Origin: Ruminococcus sp.
Lineage (GTDB): Bacteria > Bacillota > Clostridia > Oscillospirales > Ruminococcaceae
DNA: 42,193 nt
Assembly: GCA_017470535.1 (NCBI GenBank)
Contig: JAFUYP010000031.1
Coordinates: forward strand, 1 to 42,193
Direction of reading: 5' to 3'
Shown: positions 15,509 through 23,313 of the stretch, piece by piece
Layout: each line of letters opens with the position of its first letter
Numbering within the stretch: the first letter of the stretch is position 1
Position numbers and translations under genes: made by a program
Notes under the pieces: model-generated
Told to the model about the DNA's origin: nothing
The model's database searches: none
The model's input: only the letters and a program-made list of their open reading frames with translations

Positions 15509-18082
15509 TTATTCATTTATCCTTATATCCTCACGGCAGTTTATAACGTCAAGTCTTCCTGTACGGCTGCCGAGCCCGAAGCCCTCACGGGTACGGAACT
15601 CCATTACCAGCTCGCTTTCGGATACACGCACATCGCCGTCGCCCGTAACGTCGCCGATGCCTGATATATCAGCGCCCTCGCAGTAGAAATTGATAGCAGT
15701 ATGGGCGATACTTATATCTGTATCTCCGCCACGGGTACCAAGGCAGGTTATCTCTCTTCCACGCAGCTTACATTCCATTCTGCCGCTGACAAAGTCTATC
15801 CTGCCTTTGCCGCCCTTCATAGAGCCTGCACCGCATATCTCCATGCCTGTAAGCTCTGTGACAAGTGCAAGGTTTTCAAACTTCATATTAGCATTGCCGT
15901 CAAGCGTACCTACGCCAAGGCAGTTAGCAGAGGATATTTCAACGTGCAGTGCGCAGTCACAAAGCTCTATATCGGCATTGCCTTCGTGAGTGCCGACGCC
16001 TACACAGCCGCCGCCCGAACAGTTGACCTGAACGTTGCCTGAAAGTATCCTGATGCTCTTGTTTTCCTCGTTCATACCGCCGCCGATACCTACCGAGTTA
16101 TCGCCGTTTGACTCAACGAACAGATGACCGTCGATAAGCACGGTGATATTGCCGTAGCTCGAATGTCTGTCTGTACCGATACCGTAAGCGCTCGCAAGCT
16201 CAGACTTGACTGACAGCGTACCCTCGCCGGTAAGCGTAAGGTCTGATGATACCGGCACATAGATACCCTTTGAAAGAAGTGAGTTTCTCCCCACTATATC
16301 AAGTGTCACCTTACTGTCCTTGCCTATCGTGATTATCGGGTTATCCTTATCGGTCATGAGCATAGAGCCTTTAAGGGTTATCTTAGTTTCAAGCCCGTCC
16401 TTGACGATTATCGACATATTGCAGTGATTTATAGCATCGCCCTCGATCGTCACCTGCGGAGTCTCAACGAATATGACAGTGTAATGCTCTTTGGTTATCT
16501 TCAAAAGGTCTACCGTTTCGCTGTTCTTCGGGTGGTAGATCTTGTCGATATTTGATGAGTATTCAAGGTTTATCTTGATTATCTCGTCCTTGATAGTATC
16601 GGAGATCTCATATAGTATGAACGGCTTGGGCTTTGATACATAGTACCCCTGTATAAGATCAGACCCCAGACCTATCATAGTTTTCAGCTCGCTGTATGTT
16701 TCAACGCCCTCTGCAAGCGCCTGGAAGCCGTTTGCGTGAACAAATTCTATGATAGACGAAACGAGCTTCTGCATTTTAAGATTAGAGTCGATACCTGCTA
16801 TGAGCTGTCTGTCTATCTTGACATAGGAGGGATTATATCTTAGCAGGTTGGAGGTATTTGAATAGCCCGTACCGTAGTCGTCTATCGCAAGCTCCATATT
16901 ATTATGCTTTATCCTGTCCTTAACGATAGCAAGCTGTTCATCGCTTATCTCAGACTGCTCGGTAAGCTCTATAACGACCTTTTCAAGCAGCTCACCGTAG
17001 TCGGTACGCAGCTTAGACCAGTCTGAATCATTGAGGATATGTGCGCTGATAGAGTTTACGAACAGCTTCTTTGACGAGAACATCTGCTGATTCTCGCTTA
17101 TGAGCTTGAGCGCATTGAAAAACGTTACCTTTTCTATATCATAGAGCCTGTCGTACTTTGTGGCGTAGTCAAGTATCTCGAGCGGATACATCTCGATACC
17201 GCCGCCGCTGCGCATAAGTATCTCATACGCAAGTATCTCGCCGGTATGTGCTGAGATTATCGGCTGGAAGTGGTAGCGGAAAAGGTTCCCGTCAACAAGC
17301 GTTGCAAACTGCTCGACCCTTGCAAACTCGTTTTTCTGGTTTTCATACCTCTCGACCGAGTAGCCGCGGATAGTTCCGAAGCCCTTTGCCGCTGCTTCAA
17401 ACAGCGTGAACCTTGCGGTATTCATTCTCTGCACAGGTGATGAGAGCGATGCCGCACAGCCTGCCGTGAAAATAGCATGGGTATCCTCAGACCCGACAGA
17501 TGTGAGCGTATACTCCTCCACCTTTTTCTTGACAGCTGTCAGGTACTGTATATCATCGCCCGAGAAATCAGGTACATACAGCCACAGCTTGCCCTGCGGC
17601 AGCGAGCAGATAAGTGCATTCTCAGGGACTGCCTCCATAATAACGGTGAGTATCTCATAAATATGTATATCCGACAGATTGCGGCTGCCTGCTTCTTCAA
17701 GCTGAATGAGTGCAAGCAGCGATCTTGAACGCTCCTCAGACATAGTGGATATGAGCCTGTTTACAGTACACAGCGAAAGCATACCGCTGTCGCCTGCGGT
17801 ATTCTCATACACAATGCCGAGCATCACGGACGTATCGTCATAGAGCTTTCTTACGCCCACATGAGCTGTATCGTCATCAACAAGGCGGTTGATAATTGAT
17901 ATATACATATCATATGACGGCTCACCCGTTACACCCATAAGGCGCTTTGCATTATCGTCGAACTCAGCTTTATGCGTTTCCTTGAAAAACGCATATCTGC
18001 CGACATTCGGCGCAAGCTCCTCCATATCCTTCCAGGCAAGCCCGAAATACTTTTTCCATAGTAGTGAATCTTTACCAAACAT
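15509..18082 (-). CDS. Degenerate GGDEF-EAL protein with C-terminal beta-helix-like repeats
   Basis: This 857-residue protein has no signal peptide or membrane helix. Residues about 130-250 resemble a worn GGDEF domain (ending TLFEAAAKGFGTIRGY) without the GGDEF signature. Residues about 265-490 are an EAL phosphodiesterase domain with all key residues: Glu287 in AYEILMR, Asn343 in FVNSIS, Glu372 in IELTE, Asp401-Asp402 in IDDYGTG, Lys422, Glu458/Glu461 in EGVE and Gln478 in IQGYYVSKP. It should cleave c-di-GMP. Residues about 540-857 are repeated Gly-rich strands (YGIGTD, VGIGGG, VGVGTHEGNADIEL, LGVGTLDGNANMKF, GAGSMKGG, LGTRGGDTDISI), resembling the beta-helix carbohydrate-binding repeats usually found outside cells. 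That fusion is unusual. It is monocistronic, with promoter at 18136-18164. Confidence 0.88.
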   Translation of the reverse strand: MFGKDSLLWKKYFGLAWKDMEELAPNVGRYAFFKETHKAEFDDNAKRLMGVTGEPSYDMYISIINRLVDDDTAHVGVRKLYDDTSVMLGIVYENTAGDSGMLSLCTVNRLISTMSEERSRSLLALIQLEEAGSRNLSDIHIYEILTVIMEAVPENALICSLPQGKLWLYVPDFSGDDIQYLTAVKKKVEEYTLTSVGSEDTHAIFTAGCAASLSSPVQRMNTARFTLFEAAAKGFGTIRGYSVERYENQKNEFARVEQFATLVDGNLFRYHFQPIISAHTGEILAYEILMRSGGGIEMYPLEILDYATKYDRLYDIEKVTFFNALKLISENQQMFSSKKLFVNSISAHILNDSDWSKLRTDYGELLEKVVIELTEQSEISDEQLAIVKDRIKHNNMELAIDDYGTGYSNTSNLLRYNPSYVKIDRQLIAGIDSNLKMQKLVSSIIEFVHANGFQALAEGVETYSELKTMIGLGSDLIQGYYVSKPKPFILYEISDTIKDEIIKINLEYSSNIDKIYHPKNSETVDLLKITKEHYTVIFVETPQVTIEGDAINHCNMSIIVKDGLETKITLKGSMLMTDKDNPIITIGKDSKVTLDIVGRNSLLSKGIYVPVSSDLTLTGEGTLSVKSELASAYGIGTDRHSSYGNITVLIDGHLFVESNGDNSVGIGGGMNEENKSIRILSGNVQVNCSGGGCVGVGTHEGNADIELCDCALHVEISSANCLGVGTLDGNANMKFENLALVTELTGMEICGAGSMKGGKGRIDFVSGRMECKLRGREITCLGTRGGDTDISIAHTAINFYCEGADISGIGDVTGDGDVRVSESELVMEFRTREGFGLGSRTGRLDVINCREDIRINE

Positions 18083-18135
18083 TGTACATCCCTCTTAAAG
18101 TGCAGATTGGCATTATAGCATAATTAATCAATATT

Positions 18136-18164
18136 ATTATACCATTTTTTATTCAAATTGTCAA
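18136..18164 (-). promoter_or_regulatory. sigma-A promoter of the EAL gene
   Basis: On the minus strand TTGACA (18164-18159) and TATAAT (18141-18136) are 17 bp apart. A second TATAAT at 18117-18112 has no good -35. Confidence 0.82.
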
Positions 18165-18205
18165 TAACAATATGATGATATTAAACGATTGAAAAAGCAT
18201 TATTA

Positions 18206-18243
18206 TAAAAAAATCTCAGGATCACAAAATGACCCTGAGATTA
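18206..18243 (-). terminator. Terminator after the repeat-protein gene
   Basis: AATCTCAGG and CCTGAGATT pair; read on the minus strand the hairpin is followed by seven T (complement of 18207-18213). Confidence 0.85.
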
Positions 18244-18256
18244 TTATGTCAATATA

Positions 18257-19081
18257 TTATCCTTTCAGATACTCTTTGCCGCAGATATACCAGCCGTCGT
18301 CGAGCTGCTTGAATATCACCGGGAACTCGTCCATGAACGACTTCTCACATTCAGGCTGAACGTACACAAGGTAGTATATCATATAGCTGTTCTTGCCGGA
18401 CTTCCTGGCAGTTACAGGCATATAGACGATAGCGTCACCGTTATCATCATAGTATGCACCTATCCTGTCGAGAACTGTCGGGCGCAGTGCCTTTTTAGTA
18501 CGCTTCAAAAATTTCTTCCTTGACTTTTTAAGTGCTTTTCTGGTCTTTTTGAGTGCCTTGTCGTTTGAATACTCGGTGCTGCACTCTGCCTCGCCGGGGC
18601 AGCCGACGATGTCGATATTTACCTCGCCGTCGCCGTTTACATATGCGCTGTATGCGTTCTCCACATAAAGGTCGTTGAAAAGCTCGCCTGCACGGACTAA
18701 CTTCTTGCCGTGGTGCTTATAGACGTTCTTGACCATTTTCTTAGGTGATGACTTACGGATATGGCGAAGTGTCAGCAGCAGTGTAAGACCGGCTGCGCCT
18801 GCTATTATCTTGCCCTTATGTCTGCACCAGATGTCCTTAGCGCCCTCTTTGACAGCCCTGGGGTCAATATCCTCTCTTGAGGGTATCCTTGCCCTTATCT
18901 CGCCGGGGATACGCACGATAGCTTCTCTGTCGGGGAGCTTTGCTATAAGCGCCTCTTTATCAGGAAGTTTTGCAAGTATCACCTGCTTATCGGGCAGCTT
19001 TGCAAGTATCACCTCTTTATCAGGGAGTTTTGCAAGCAGTGCCTCCCTGTCAGGGAGCTTTGACAGAATATCAACTTTCAT
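18257..19081 (-). CDS. Unrecognised protein with five 10-residue LPDKE repeats
   Basis: This 274-residue protein is not of a family I recognise. Residues 6-55 are five tandem decamers of the form LAKLPDKEVI, with only Lys/Arg, Glu/Gln and Val/Ala/Ile changes, which would make a regular amphipathic structure. A partial sixth unit and RIPGEIRARIPSREDID follow. A hydrophobic stretch (GKIIAGAAGLTLLLTL, about 92-107) may be a membrane segment. The middle is very basic (KKTRKALKKSRKKFLKRTKKALR). The C-terminal 70 residues form a compact-looking domain (AIVYMPVTARKSG to DDGWYICGKEYLKG). It follows a membrane-protein gene by 17 bp and probably shares its promoter at 19690-19718. The start is ATG 19081 behind GGAGGAAT. 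Confidence 0.85.
   Translation of the reverse strand: MKVDILSKLPDREALLAKLPDKEVILAKLPDKQVILAKLPDKEALIAKLPDREAIVRIPGEIRARIPSREDIDPRAVKEGAKDIWCRHKGKIIAGAAGLTLLLTLRHIRKSSPKKMVKNVYKHHGKKLVRAGELFNDLYVENAYSAYVNGDGEVNIDIVGCPGEAECSTEYSNDKALKKTRKALKKSRKKFLKRTKKALRPTVLDRIGAYYDDNGDAIVYMPVTARKSGKNSYMIYYLVYVQPECEKSFMDEFPVIFKQLDDGWYICGKEYLKG
18917..19066 (-). repeat. Tandem 30-bp coding repeats (five copies)
   Basis: Five 30-bp units encode the LAKLPDKEVI-type decamers. The copies are near-identical at the DNA level (GCAAGTATCACCT is shared on the plus strand), pointing to recent slippage or recombination. Confidence 0.85.
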
Positions 19082-19098
19082 TTATTATTCCTCCATTT

Positions 19099-19653
19099 CT
19101 ATTTCTGGCTTTTATATACAAATTTTTTAGCAAGGTCGGTATCATCATAACCGAGCCTGAAGCCTATCCATGTTATCAGCGGGAAAACAAGCGGCAAAAG
19201 CCCTATCCCCACAAGCTGAGCGGCACTTAATGCCTTAGCGTCAGCCGTAACTGCAAAGATATTCACGGCAGGCGCGAACATTGAATTTATCAGCTTATAC
19301 GCCGGGTAGAAATTGCCGATAATGCCGTTTGATGAAAGTATCAGCAGCACATAGCACACATAAGTAGGCGCAGCCGCCGCAAGCCCCATTACAGCCCCGA
19401 AGCTCCTGCACGGAGAGAGCGTGCCTGATCTTATGCCCTTACAGGCGCTGTAACCCTGTTTTAGCCCGAAGTCTGCCATTATACAGATAACGAGCAGCAT
19501 ACACACTATCGCAAAGACAACGTGCGCCGACTTACCCATAGCCGACACCACGACCATATAAAAGACAAAAGTCACGATACAGAAAAGCTCGCATTCGAGC
19601 CATTTGAGCAAAGCGCCGAGCAGGACTTTTTTCTTATCTTCATCAGTTCTCAT
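19099..19653 (-). CDS. Unrecognised membrane protein
   Basis: This 184-residue hydrophobic protein has about five predicted transmembrane stretches: LFCIVTFVFYMVVVSAMG, VVFAIVCMLLVICIMADFGL, FGAVMGLAAAAPTYVCYVLLIL, one weaker around MFAPAVNIFAV, and LVGIGLLPLVFPLITWIGF. I do not recognise the family and see no catalytic motif. The N-terminus is charged (MRTDEDKKK). It is the first gene of a two-gene unit with the repeat protein, which itself has a likely membrane segment, so the two may form a complex. The start is ATG 19653 behind AAAGGAT. Confidence 0.8.
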   Translation of the reverse strand: MRTDEDKKKVLLGALLKWLECELFCIVTFVFYMVVVSAMGKSAHVVFAIVCMLLVICIMADFGLKQGYSACKGIRSGTLSPCRSFGAVMGLAAAAPTYVCYVLLILSSNGIIGNFYPAYKLINSMFAPAVNIFAVTADAKALSAAQLVGIGLLPLVFPLITWIGFRLGYDDTDLAKKFVYKSQK

Positions 19654-19689
19654 TATGATTATCCTTTCGGAAAAATAAAACTATTATAT

Positions 19690-19718
19690 ATTATAACACA
19701 TCTTTACTGACTTTTCAA
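19690..19718 (-). promoter_or_regulatory. sigma-A promoter of the membrane/repeat-protein unit
   Basis: On the minus strand TTGAAA (19718-19713) and TATAAT (19695-19690) are 17 bp apart, about 40 bp before the start codon. Confidence 0.78.
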
Positions 19719-19738
19719 CTTTTTACAAAAATTTTCAT

Positions 19739-19767
19739 TTGATAAACACATTTTTTATGGATATACT
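19739..19767 (+). promoter_or_regulatory. Promoter of the 58-residue protein
   Basis: TTGATA (19739-19744) and TATACT (19762-19767) are 17 bp apart. It is divergent from the promoter at 19690-19718. Confidence 0.7.
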
Positions 19768-19802
19768 AAATATCAGAGCAAAGGAAAGGAAAGAAAAAAC
19801 AA

Positions 19803-19979
19803 ATGAAAAAACATTCTTCACAAGACGGCACGAAGGTCTATCAGCCACGGCAGAAGCTCTCGCCGTCGGGCATGACCAATGTTATCACCGACCCTGACAT
19901 TATAAGCGGTGAATACAGTGCGGTAAACGACGAGAACGTCGCACTTGCCAAAAAATGGGTAGACGAGAATGAGAAGTAG
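19803..19979 (+). CDS. Small 58-residue protein, DUF3787-like
   Basis: The ORF runs from ATG 19803 to TAG 19979 behind an AAGGAAAGG site. The C-terminus VALAKKWVDENEK matches my memory of the clostridial DUF3787 small-protein family, whose members end in a similar AKEWVDENEK stretch; the N-terminal half is less similar. There is no signal peptide or membrane segment. A clear promoter upstream and a perfect terminator 5 bp downstream show that this is a dedicated transcription unit for one very small protein. The function is unknown. Confidence 0.8.
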   Translation: MKKHSSQDGTKVYQPRQKLSPSGMTNVITDPDIISGEYSAVNDENVALAKKWVDENEK

Positions 19980-19984
19980 TAAAG

Positions 19985-20009
19985 CGGCAGGGGGCTCCTG
20001 CCGTTTTTT
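19985..20009 (+). terminator. Rho-independent terminator after the small protein
   Basis: CGGCAGG and CCTGCCG pair around GGGCT and are followed by six T. Confidence 0.92.
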
Positions 20010-20044
20010 CCATTAGTTTACTTTTATATTTAATAGTATCTTTA

Positions 20045-20073
20045 TTGACTTTTTGTAATATGAGTGGTAAAAT
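20045..20073 (+). promoter_or_regulatory. sigma-A promoter of the DUF3810 operon
   Basis: TTGACT (20045-20050) and TAAAAT (20068-20073) are 17 bp apart. Because transcription would start near 20080, the GTG at 20064 cannot be the start of the gene. Confidence 0.72.
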
Positions 20074-20093
20074 TGTTTCAGAGGGTGTTTTCT

Positions 20094-21221
20094 ATGATGA
20101 AGCGTTTTATCGGACTTATATCACGGCACAAGCAGCTCACATCGGCTATTATGCTGCTCTTTTTATGCGTGATACTCAATATTCTCGCATGGACTGCAAG
20201 CGGCTTTTCCGACTGGTATGCTGAAAATATTTTTCCTTTCTGGGTGGCGACGTTCGGAAGGGTGACTTCACTTTTGCCGTTTTCGTTCGGCGAGATACTT
20301 ATTATCACGGGGATAATACTTGTGATAGTATCGGTCTTGGGGATAGTGCCGCTTTTGATGATATTTGGGAAAAAGCGCCGGCTGATAGGTAAGATATACG
20401 GCTTTACATATCTATGGATACTTACTTTTATCGTGCTTACCGAAACGCTCAATTGTTTTATCCTTTACCACTGCACGCCGGTGAGCGAATACTATGACAT
20501 CGGAAGCCGCGAACACACAGACGCACAGCTGATAGCTTTAGCAGATGCCCTTATTGACAAGACCAACGAGCTTGCGCCGCAGATGACAAGGGACAAGGAC
20601 GGATATTTTATACTGACTGCCGATCTTGACGAGACTGCGAGAAATGCAGTGGGCGCTCTCAGTGAGGAATTTGACAGGCTCGGAGGGTACTATGTAAGAC
20701 CTAAGAAGATAATGAATTCATTCTTTATGAGCCAGCAGTATCTAATGGGGATATATTTTCCGTTTTCCATGGAGGCTAATTACAATCAGGAGATGTACCA
20801 GTGCAACCTGCCCGAAACGGTATGTCACGAGCTTGTACACACAAAGGGCTTTATGCCGGAGGACGAGGCGAATTTCTTTGCATTTTTAGCCTGCATAAGG
20901 ACTGACAACAAGGAGTACAACTACTCGGGGTATCTGAGCACCGTCAAGTATGTTCTCGGCAAGGTCGGAGAATACTGCGGCGAGCAGCAGGAAAATGAGC
21001 TTTACGCAAAGCTCAGCGAATACGCATGGCAGGACATCACAGGCAACCGCAAATACTGGGACGATGTGCAGCAAAGCGACGAGGGGCTGTTTGACAGCGA
21101 AACTGTCGCTGAGATCTCTGACAAGGCGATGGAAACGTCACTCAAGCTAAACGGCATAGAGGACGGCAAGCGCTCCTACGGAAGAATGGTCGATCTGCTG
21201 CTGAACTACTACTTTAAATAG
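20094..21221 (+). CDS. DUF3810 membrane protein with HExxH zinc-protease-like motif
   Basis: This 375-residue protein starts at ATG 20094 (or 20097) behind GAGGGTG. Three N-terminal transmembrane helices are visible: SAIMLLFLCVILNILAWTA, the segment around FGEILIITGIILVIVSVLGI, and GFTYLWILTFIVLTETLNCF. The soluble C-terminal part carries ETVCHELVHTKGF, an HELVH zinc-protease-type motif, followed by EDEANFFAF, whose Glu could be the third ligand. This is the DUF3810 layout. It is probably an integral membrane metallopeptidase, substrate unknown. The C39-like lipoprotein gene follows after 8 bp, so a membrane protease and a membrane-tethered cysteine protein are made together. Confidence 0.88.
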   Translation: MMKRFIGLISRHKQLTSAIMLLFLCVILNILAWTASGFSDWYAENIFPFWVATFGRVTSLLPFSFGEILIITGIILVIVSVLGIVPLLMIFGKKRRLIGKIYGFTYLWILTFIVLTETLNCFILYHCTPVSEYYDIGSREHTDAQLIALADALIDKTNELAPQMTRDKDGYFILTADLDETARNAVGALSEEFDRLGGYYVRPKKIMNSFFMSQQYLMGIYFPFSMEANYNQEMYQCNLPETVCHELVHTKGFMPEDEANFFAFLACIRTDNKEYNYSGYLSTVKYVLGKVGEYCGEQQENELYAKLSEYAWQDITGNRKYWDDVQQSDEGLFDSETVAEISDKAMETSLKLNGIEDGKRSYGRMVDLLLNYYFK

Positions 21222-21229
21222 GTGGGTAT

Positions 21230-21994
21230 ATGAAACGCTTGATGTTACTGATATTGACAGCAGTGATGCTATGCTCATGCAGCAGCAAGAGCAGCAGCTC
21301 ACAGACGGAATATTTCTCAAATGAGCGTGCGATAGAGTCATCATCAGACGGTGCTGACAGCAAATCTGCTAAGGAAGAAAGCTCATCGCAGCAGGAGAAA
21401 AAGGTATGGAAAGTATTTGACGAGGTATATCCGACGCTTGATGATAACAGCCGCTCATACAAAAACTATGAGATAAACCGCACTGTCTGGGACGAGAGCG
21501 GCTTACAGGGGCAGCTTATAGAGTCAGGGCAGGACACCGCACCGCAGAATGAGCTGTGTCTTGGGAATTACCATTTCGGGTACAACGGCTGCGAGGTGAT
21601 AGCAGGGTACAATATGCTCACTCTTTGCGGCATTGATGCTGATATGCCGAAGCTGATAACAGAGTTTGAACAGAACATCTTAGTAGCGCAGGACGGCTCG
21701 CTCGGCTCTGACCCGAGGAAAATGGATATGCTGCTCGACCGCTACGGGATAGAGTACACAAAGCTATCGACACTCTATGAATGTGACAAAGCACTTGAAA
21801 GCGGCAGCGACATCATATTTGCATTTTACACAGGCACGCCGTATTTCAGTGAGATACACACTATCTGCATCACCGGCGGAGAGGACAAGTATGTACTCAA
21901 CCGCTACAACACTATCGACGGCAGAAGTCAGATAGAAAGCATAAGTGACATAGTTGACGATGAAAAGCAGATGATAACAGGCTACGCTGTTTAG
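21230..21994 (+). CDS. Lipoprotein with papain-like (C39-type) domain
   Basis: This 254-residue protein begins with a lipoprotein signal (MKRLMLLILTAVMLCSC; lipobox around LCSC), then a Ser-rich linker. The domain from about residue 115 contains a candidate catalytic Cys in YNGCEVIAGYN, His in IHTICITGG and Asn in YVLNRYN. It shares these and further motifs (EFEQN, DPRKM, ITGY) with the cytoplasmic protein at 9932-10576, making them paralogues on opposite sides of the membrane. It is coexpressed with the DUF3810 protein. The TAG stop (21992-21994) uses the first G of MITE copy F as its last base. Confidence 0.85.
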   Translation: MKRLMLLILTAVMLCSCSSKSSSSQTEYFSNERAIESSSDGADSKSAKEESSSQQEKKVWKVFDEVYPTLDDNSRSYKNYEINRTVWDESGLQGQLIESGQDTAPQNELCLGNYHFGYNGCEVIAGYNMLTLCGIDADMPKLITEFEQNILVAQDGSLGSDPRKMDMLLDRYGIEYTKLSTLYECDKALESGSDIIFAFYTGTPYFSEIHTICITGGEDKYVLNRYNTIDGRSQIESISDIVDDEKQMITGYAV

Positions 21995-22165
21995 GCAACA
22001 CCGCACGACCCCTGTGCATCAGATGCGCCGTCCAGATTTTCGTAAGATTGCCTAAATTCGACGCAGGCTTGCTGACGCAAGTCAAGGAGAATTTGGGTAA
22101 TATGACGGAAAGCTGGCAAGCAGATGATGTGCAGAGGCGTTAGCCGTGGGTCGTGCGGTGTTGCC
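21994..22165. repeat. MITE-like element, copy F (172 bp, full length)
   Basis: It begins GGCAACACCGCACGACC and ends with the perfect inverted partner. TTA flanks both sides (21991-21993 and 22166-22168). It is almost identical to copy B in the same orientation. It sits exactly between the stop codon of the lipoprotein gene and the tsaE leader. Confidence 0.93.
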
Positions 22166-22186
22166 TTAAAAGACAAGGGAAGTAAT

Positions 22187-22615
22187 ATGAAAGAATACAT
22201 AACACATTCGCCCGAGGAGACTATTTTGCTCGGGGAGGAGATAGGAAAAAAGCTCAGAGGCGGCGACATCATCGCCTTTGAGGGCGGCTTGGGCTGCGGA
22301 AAGACCACGATAACAAGGGGCATATCAAAAGGGCTGGGGCTTGGTGATGAGGTTTACTCCCCTACATTTGCGCTTGTGAATGAGTACCGTGGGGGGCAGC
22401 TGTCGCTGATACATTTTGATATGTACCGCATACTCTCGCCGGAGGATCTGGAAACTACCGGTTTTTTTGACTACATGAGCGATGACAGCGTTTTAGCGAT
22501 AGAGTGGAGCGAGAATATCGCAGACGAGCTGCCGGAGGGTGTGATAAAAATATCCTTTGAGCGTACAGGCGACGAAACGAGAAAAATTACTATAAGCGGA
22601 GATGAAAGATTTTGA
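22187..22615 (+). CDS. tsaE: tRNA t6A biosynthesis ATPase TsaE
   Basis: This 142-residue protein contains the Walker A loop in FEGGLGCGKTTITRGI, the TsaE-specific SPTFALVNEY and the Asp-containing HFDMYRI and AIEWSENI motifs. It is the ATPase that resets the TsaB-TsaD complex making N6-threonylcarbamoyladenosine on ANN-decoding tRNAs. The start is ATG 22187 behind AAGGGA; a longer frame from 22124 would be made of MITE sequence. It overlaps the tsaB start by one base (TGATG). tsaD is not in the window. Confidence 0.97.
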   Translation: MKEYITHSPEETILLGEEIGKKLRGGDIIAFEGGLGCGKTTITRGISKGLGLGDEVYSPTFALVNEYRGGQLSLIHFDMYRILSPEDLETTGFFDYMSDDSVLAIEWSENIADELPEGVIKISFERTGDETRKITISGDERF

Positions 22616-23313
22616 TGATACTCGCTGTTGATACCTCCGGGAAAACGGCAAGCGCCGCACTTACAAAGGACGGCAGGCTGTTGGGAGAGATAAACATAAT
22701 TACAAGGCTGACACATTCACAGGTGATACTGCCTATGGTACAGAGCCTGCTCGAAAGGTGCGAAACGAGCATTGATGATGTTGACATAGCAGCTGCTGCA
22801 AACGGTCCGGGTTCATACACCGGGCTGAGGATAGGCATTGGTGCTGTAAAGGGTATGTGTCTGGGGCGCAGAAGTCTTAAATGCGCAGGGGTATCTACTC
22901 TGCTCTCGCTTGCATACAATGTTTCGGCTTTTGAGGGGAGCATTTACAGTGTGATGAGGGCAAGGAACACGCTTTGTTACTTTGCGGCGTTCATTTCACA
23001 AAACGGCAGGCTGACACGCACGCTTGATGACTGCATAATGGAAAGCAGCGACATAGCTGCACTTATCAGGCAAAACGGCGGCAGGGCTATGCTTATAGGT
23101 GATGCGGCTGACATGATAAAGGAGCTTTTTGAAAGTGATGAGAGCGTTATGGTCGCCCCCGAAAAAGACCGCATAGCAAGGGCTGCCTGTGTATGCACGG
23201 CGGTCGAGAATGATGATTCTCTTATCACGCCGCCCGAAGAGCTTGGTGTGAGCTACTTACAGCCTACAAAGGCGCAGAAGGACAGAGCGCACCGGGAGGG
23301 AAACAATGTTTAA
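22615..23313 (+). CDS. tsaB: tRNA t6A biosynthesis protein TsaB
   Basis: This 232-residue protein has the ASKHA-fold start MILAVDTSGKTASAAL and the TsaB signature AAANGPGSYTGLRIGIGAVKG. It forms the complex with TsaD and TsaE that transfers threonylcarbamoyl to A37 of tRNA. The start is ATG 22615, coupled to the tsaE stop; TTG 22612 is an alternative. The last 8 bases overlap the DUF2461 gene, so tsaE, tsaB and that gene form a tight operon. Confidence 0.96.
   Translation: MILAVDTSGKTASAALTKDGRLLGEINIITRLTHSQVILPMVQSLLERCETSIDDVDIAAAANGPGSYTGLRIGIGAVKGMCLGRRSLKCAGVSTLLSLAYNVSAFEGSIYSVMRARNTLCYFAAFISQNGRLTRTLDDCIMESSDIAALIRQNGGRAMLIGDAADMIKELFESDESVMVAPEKDRIARAACVCTAVENDDSLITPPEELGVSYLQPTKAQKDRAHREGNNV

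Noticed and set aside
18917-19066. Regular 30-bp repeats resembling a CRISPR array
   Set aside because: The units are contiguous without spacers and encode decapeptide repeats within a gene.
22124-22186. N-terminal extension of TsaE
   Set aside because: The extra residues are MITE sequence and are not seen in the TsaE family.
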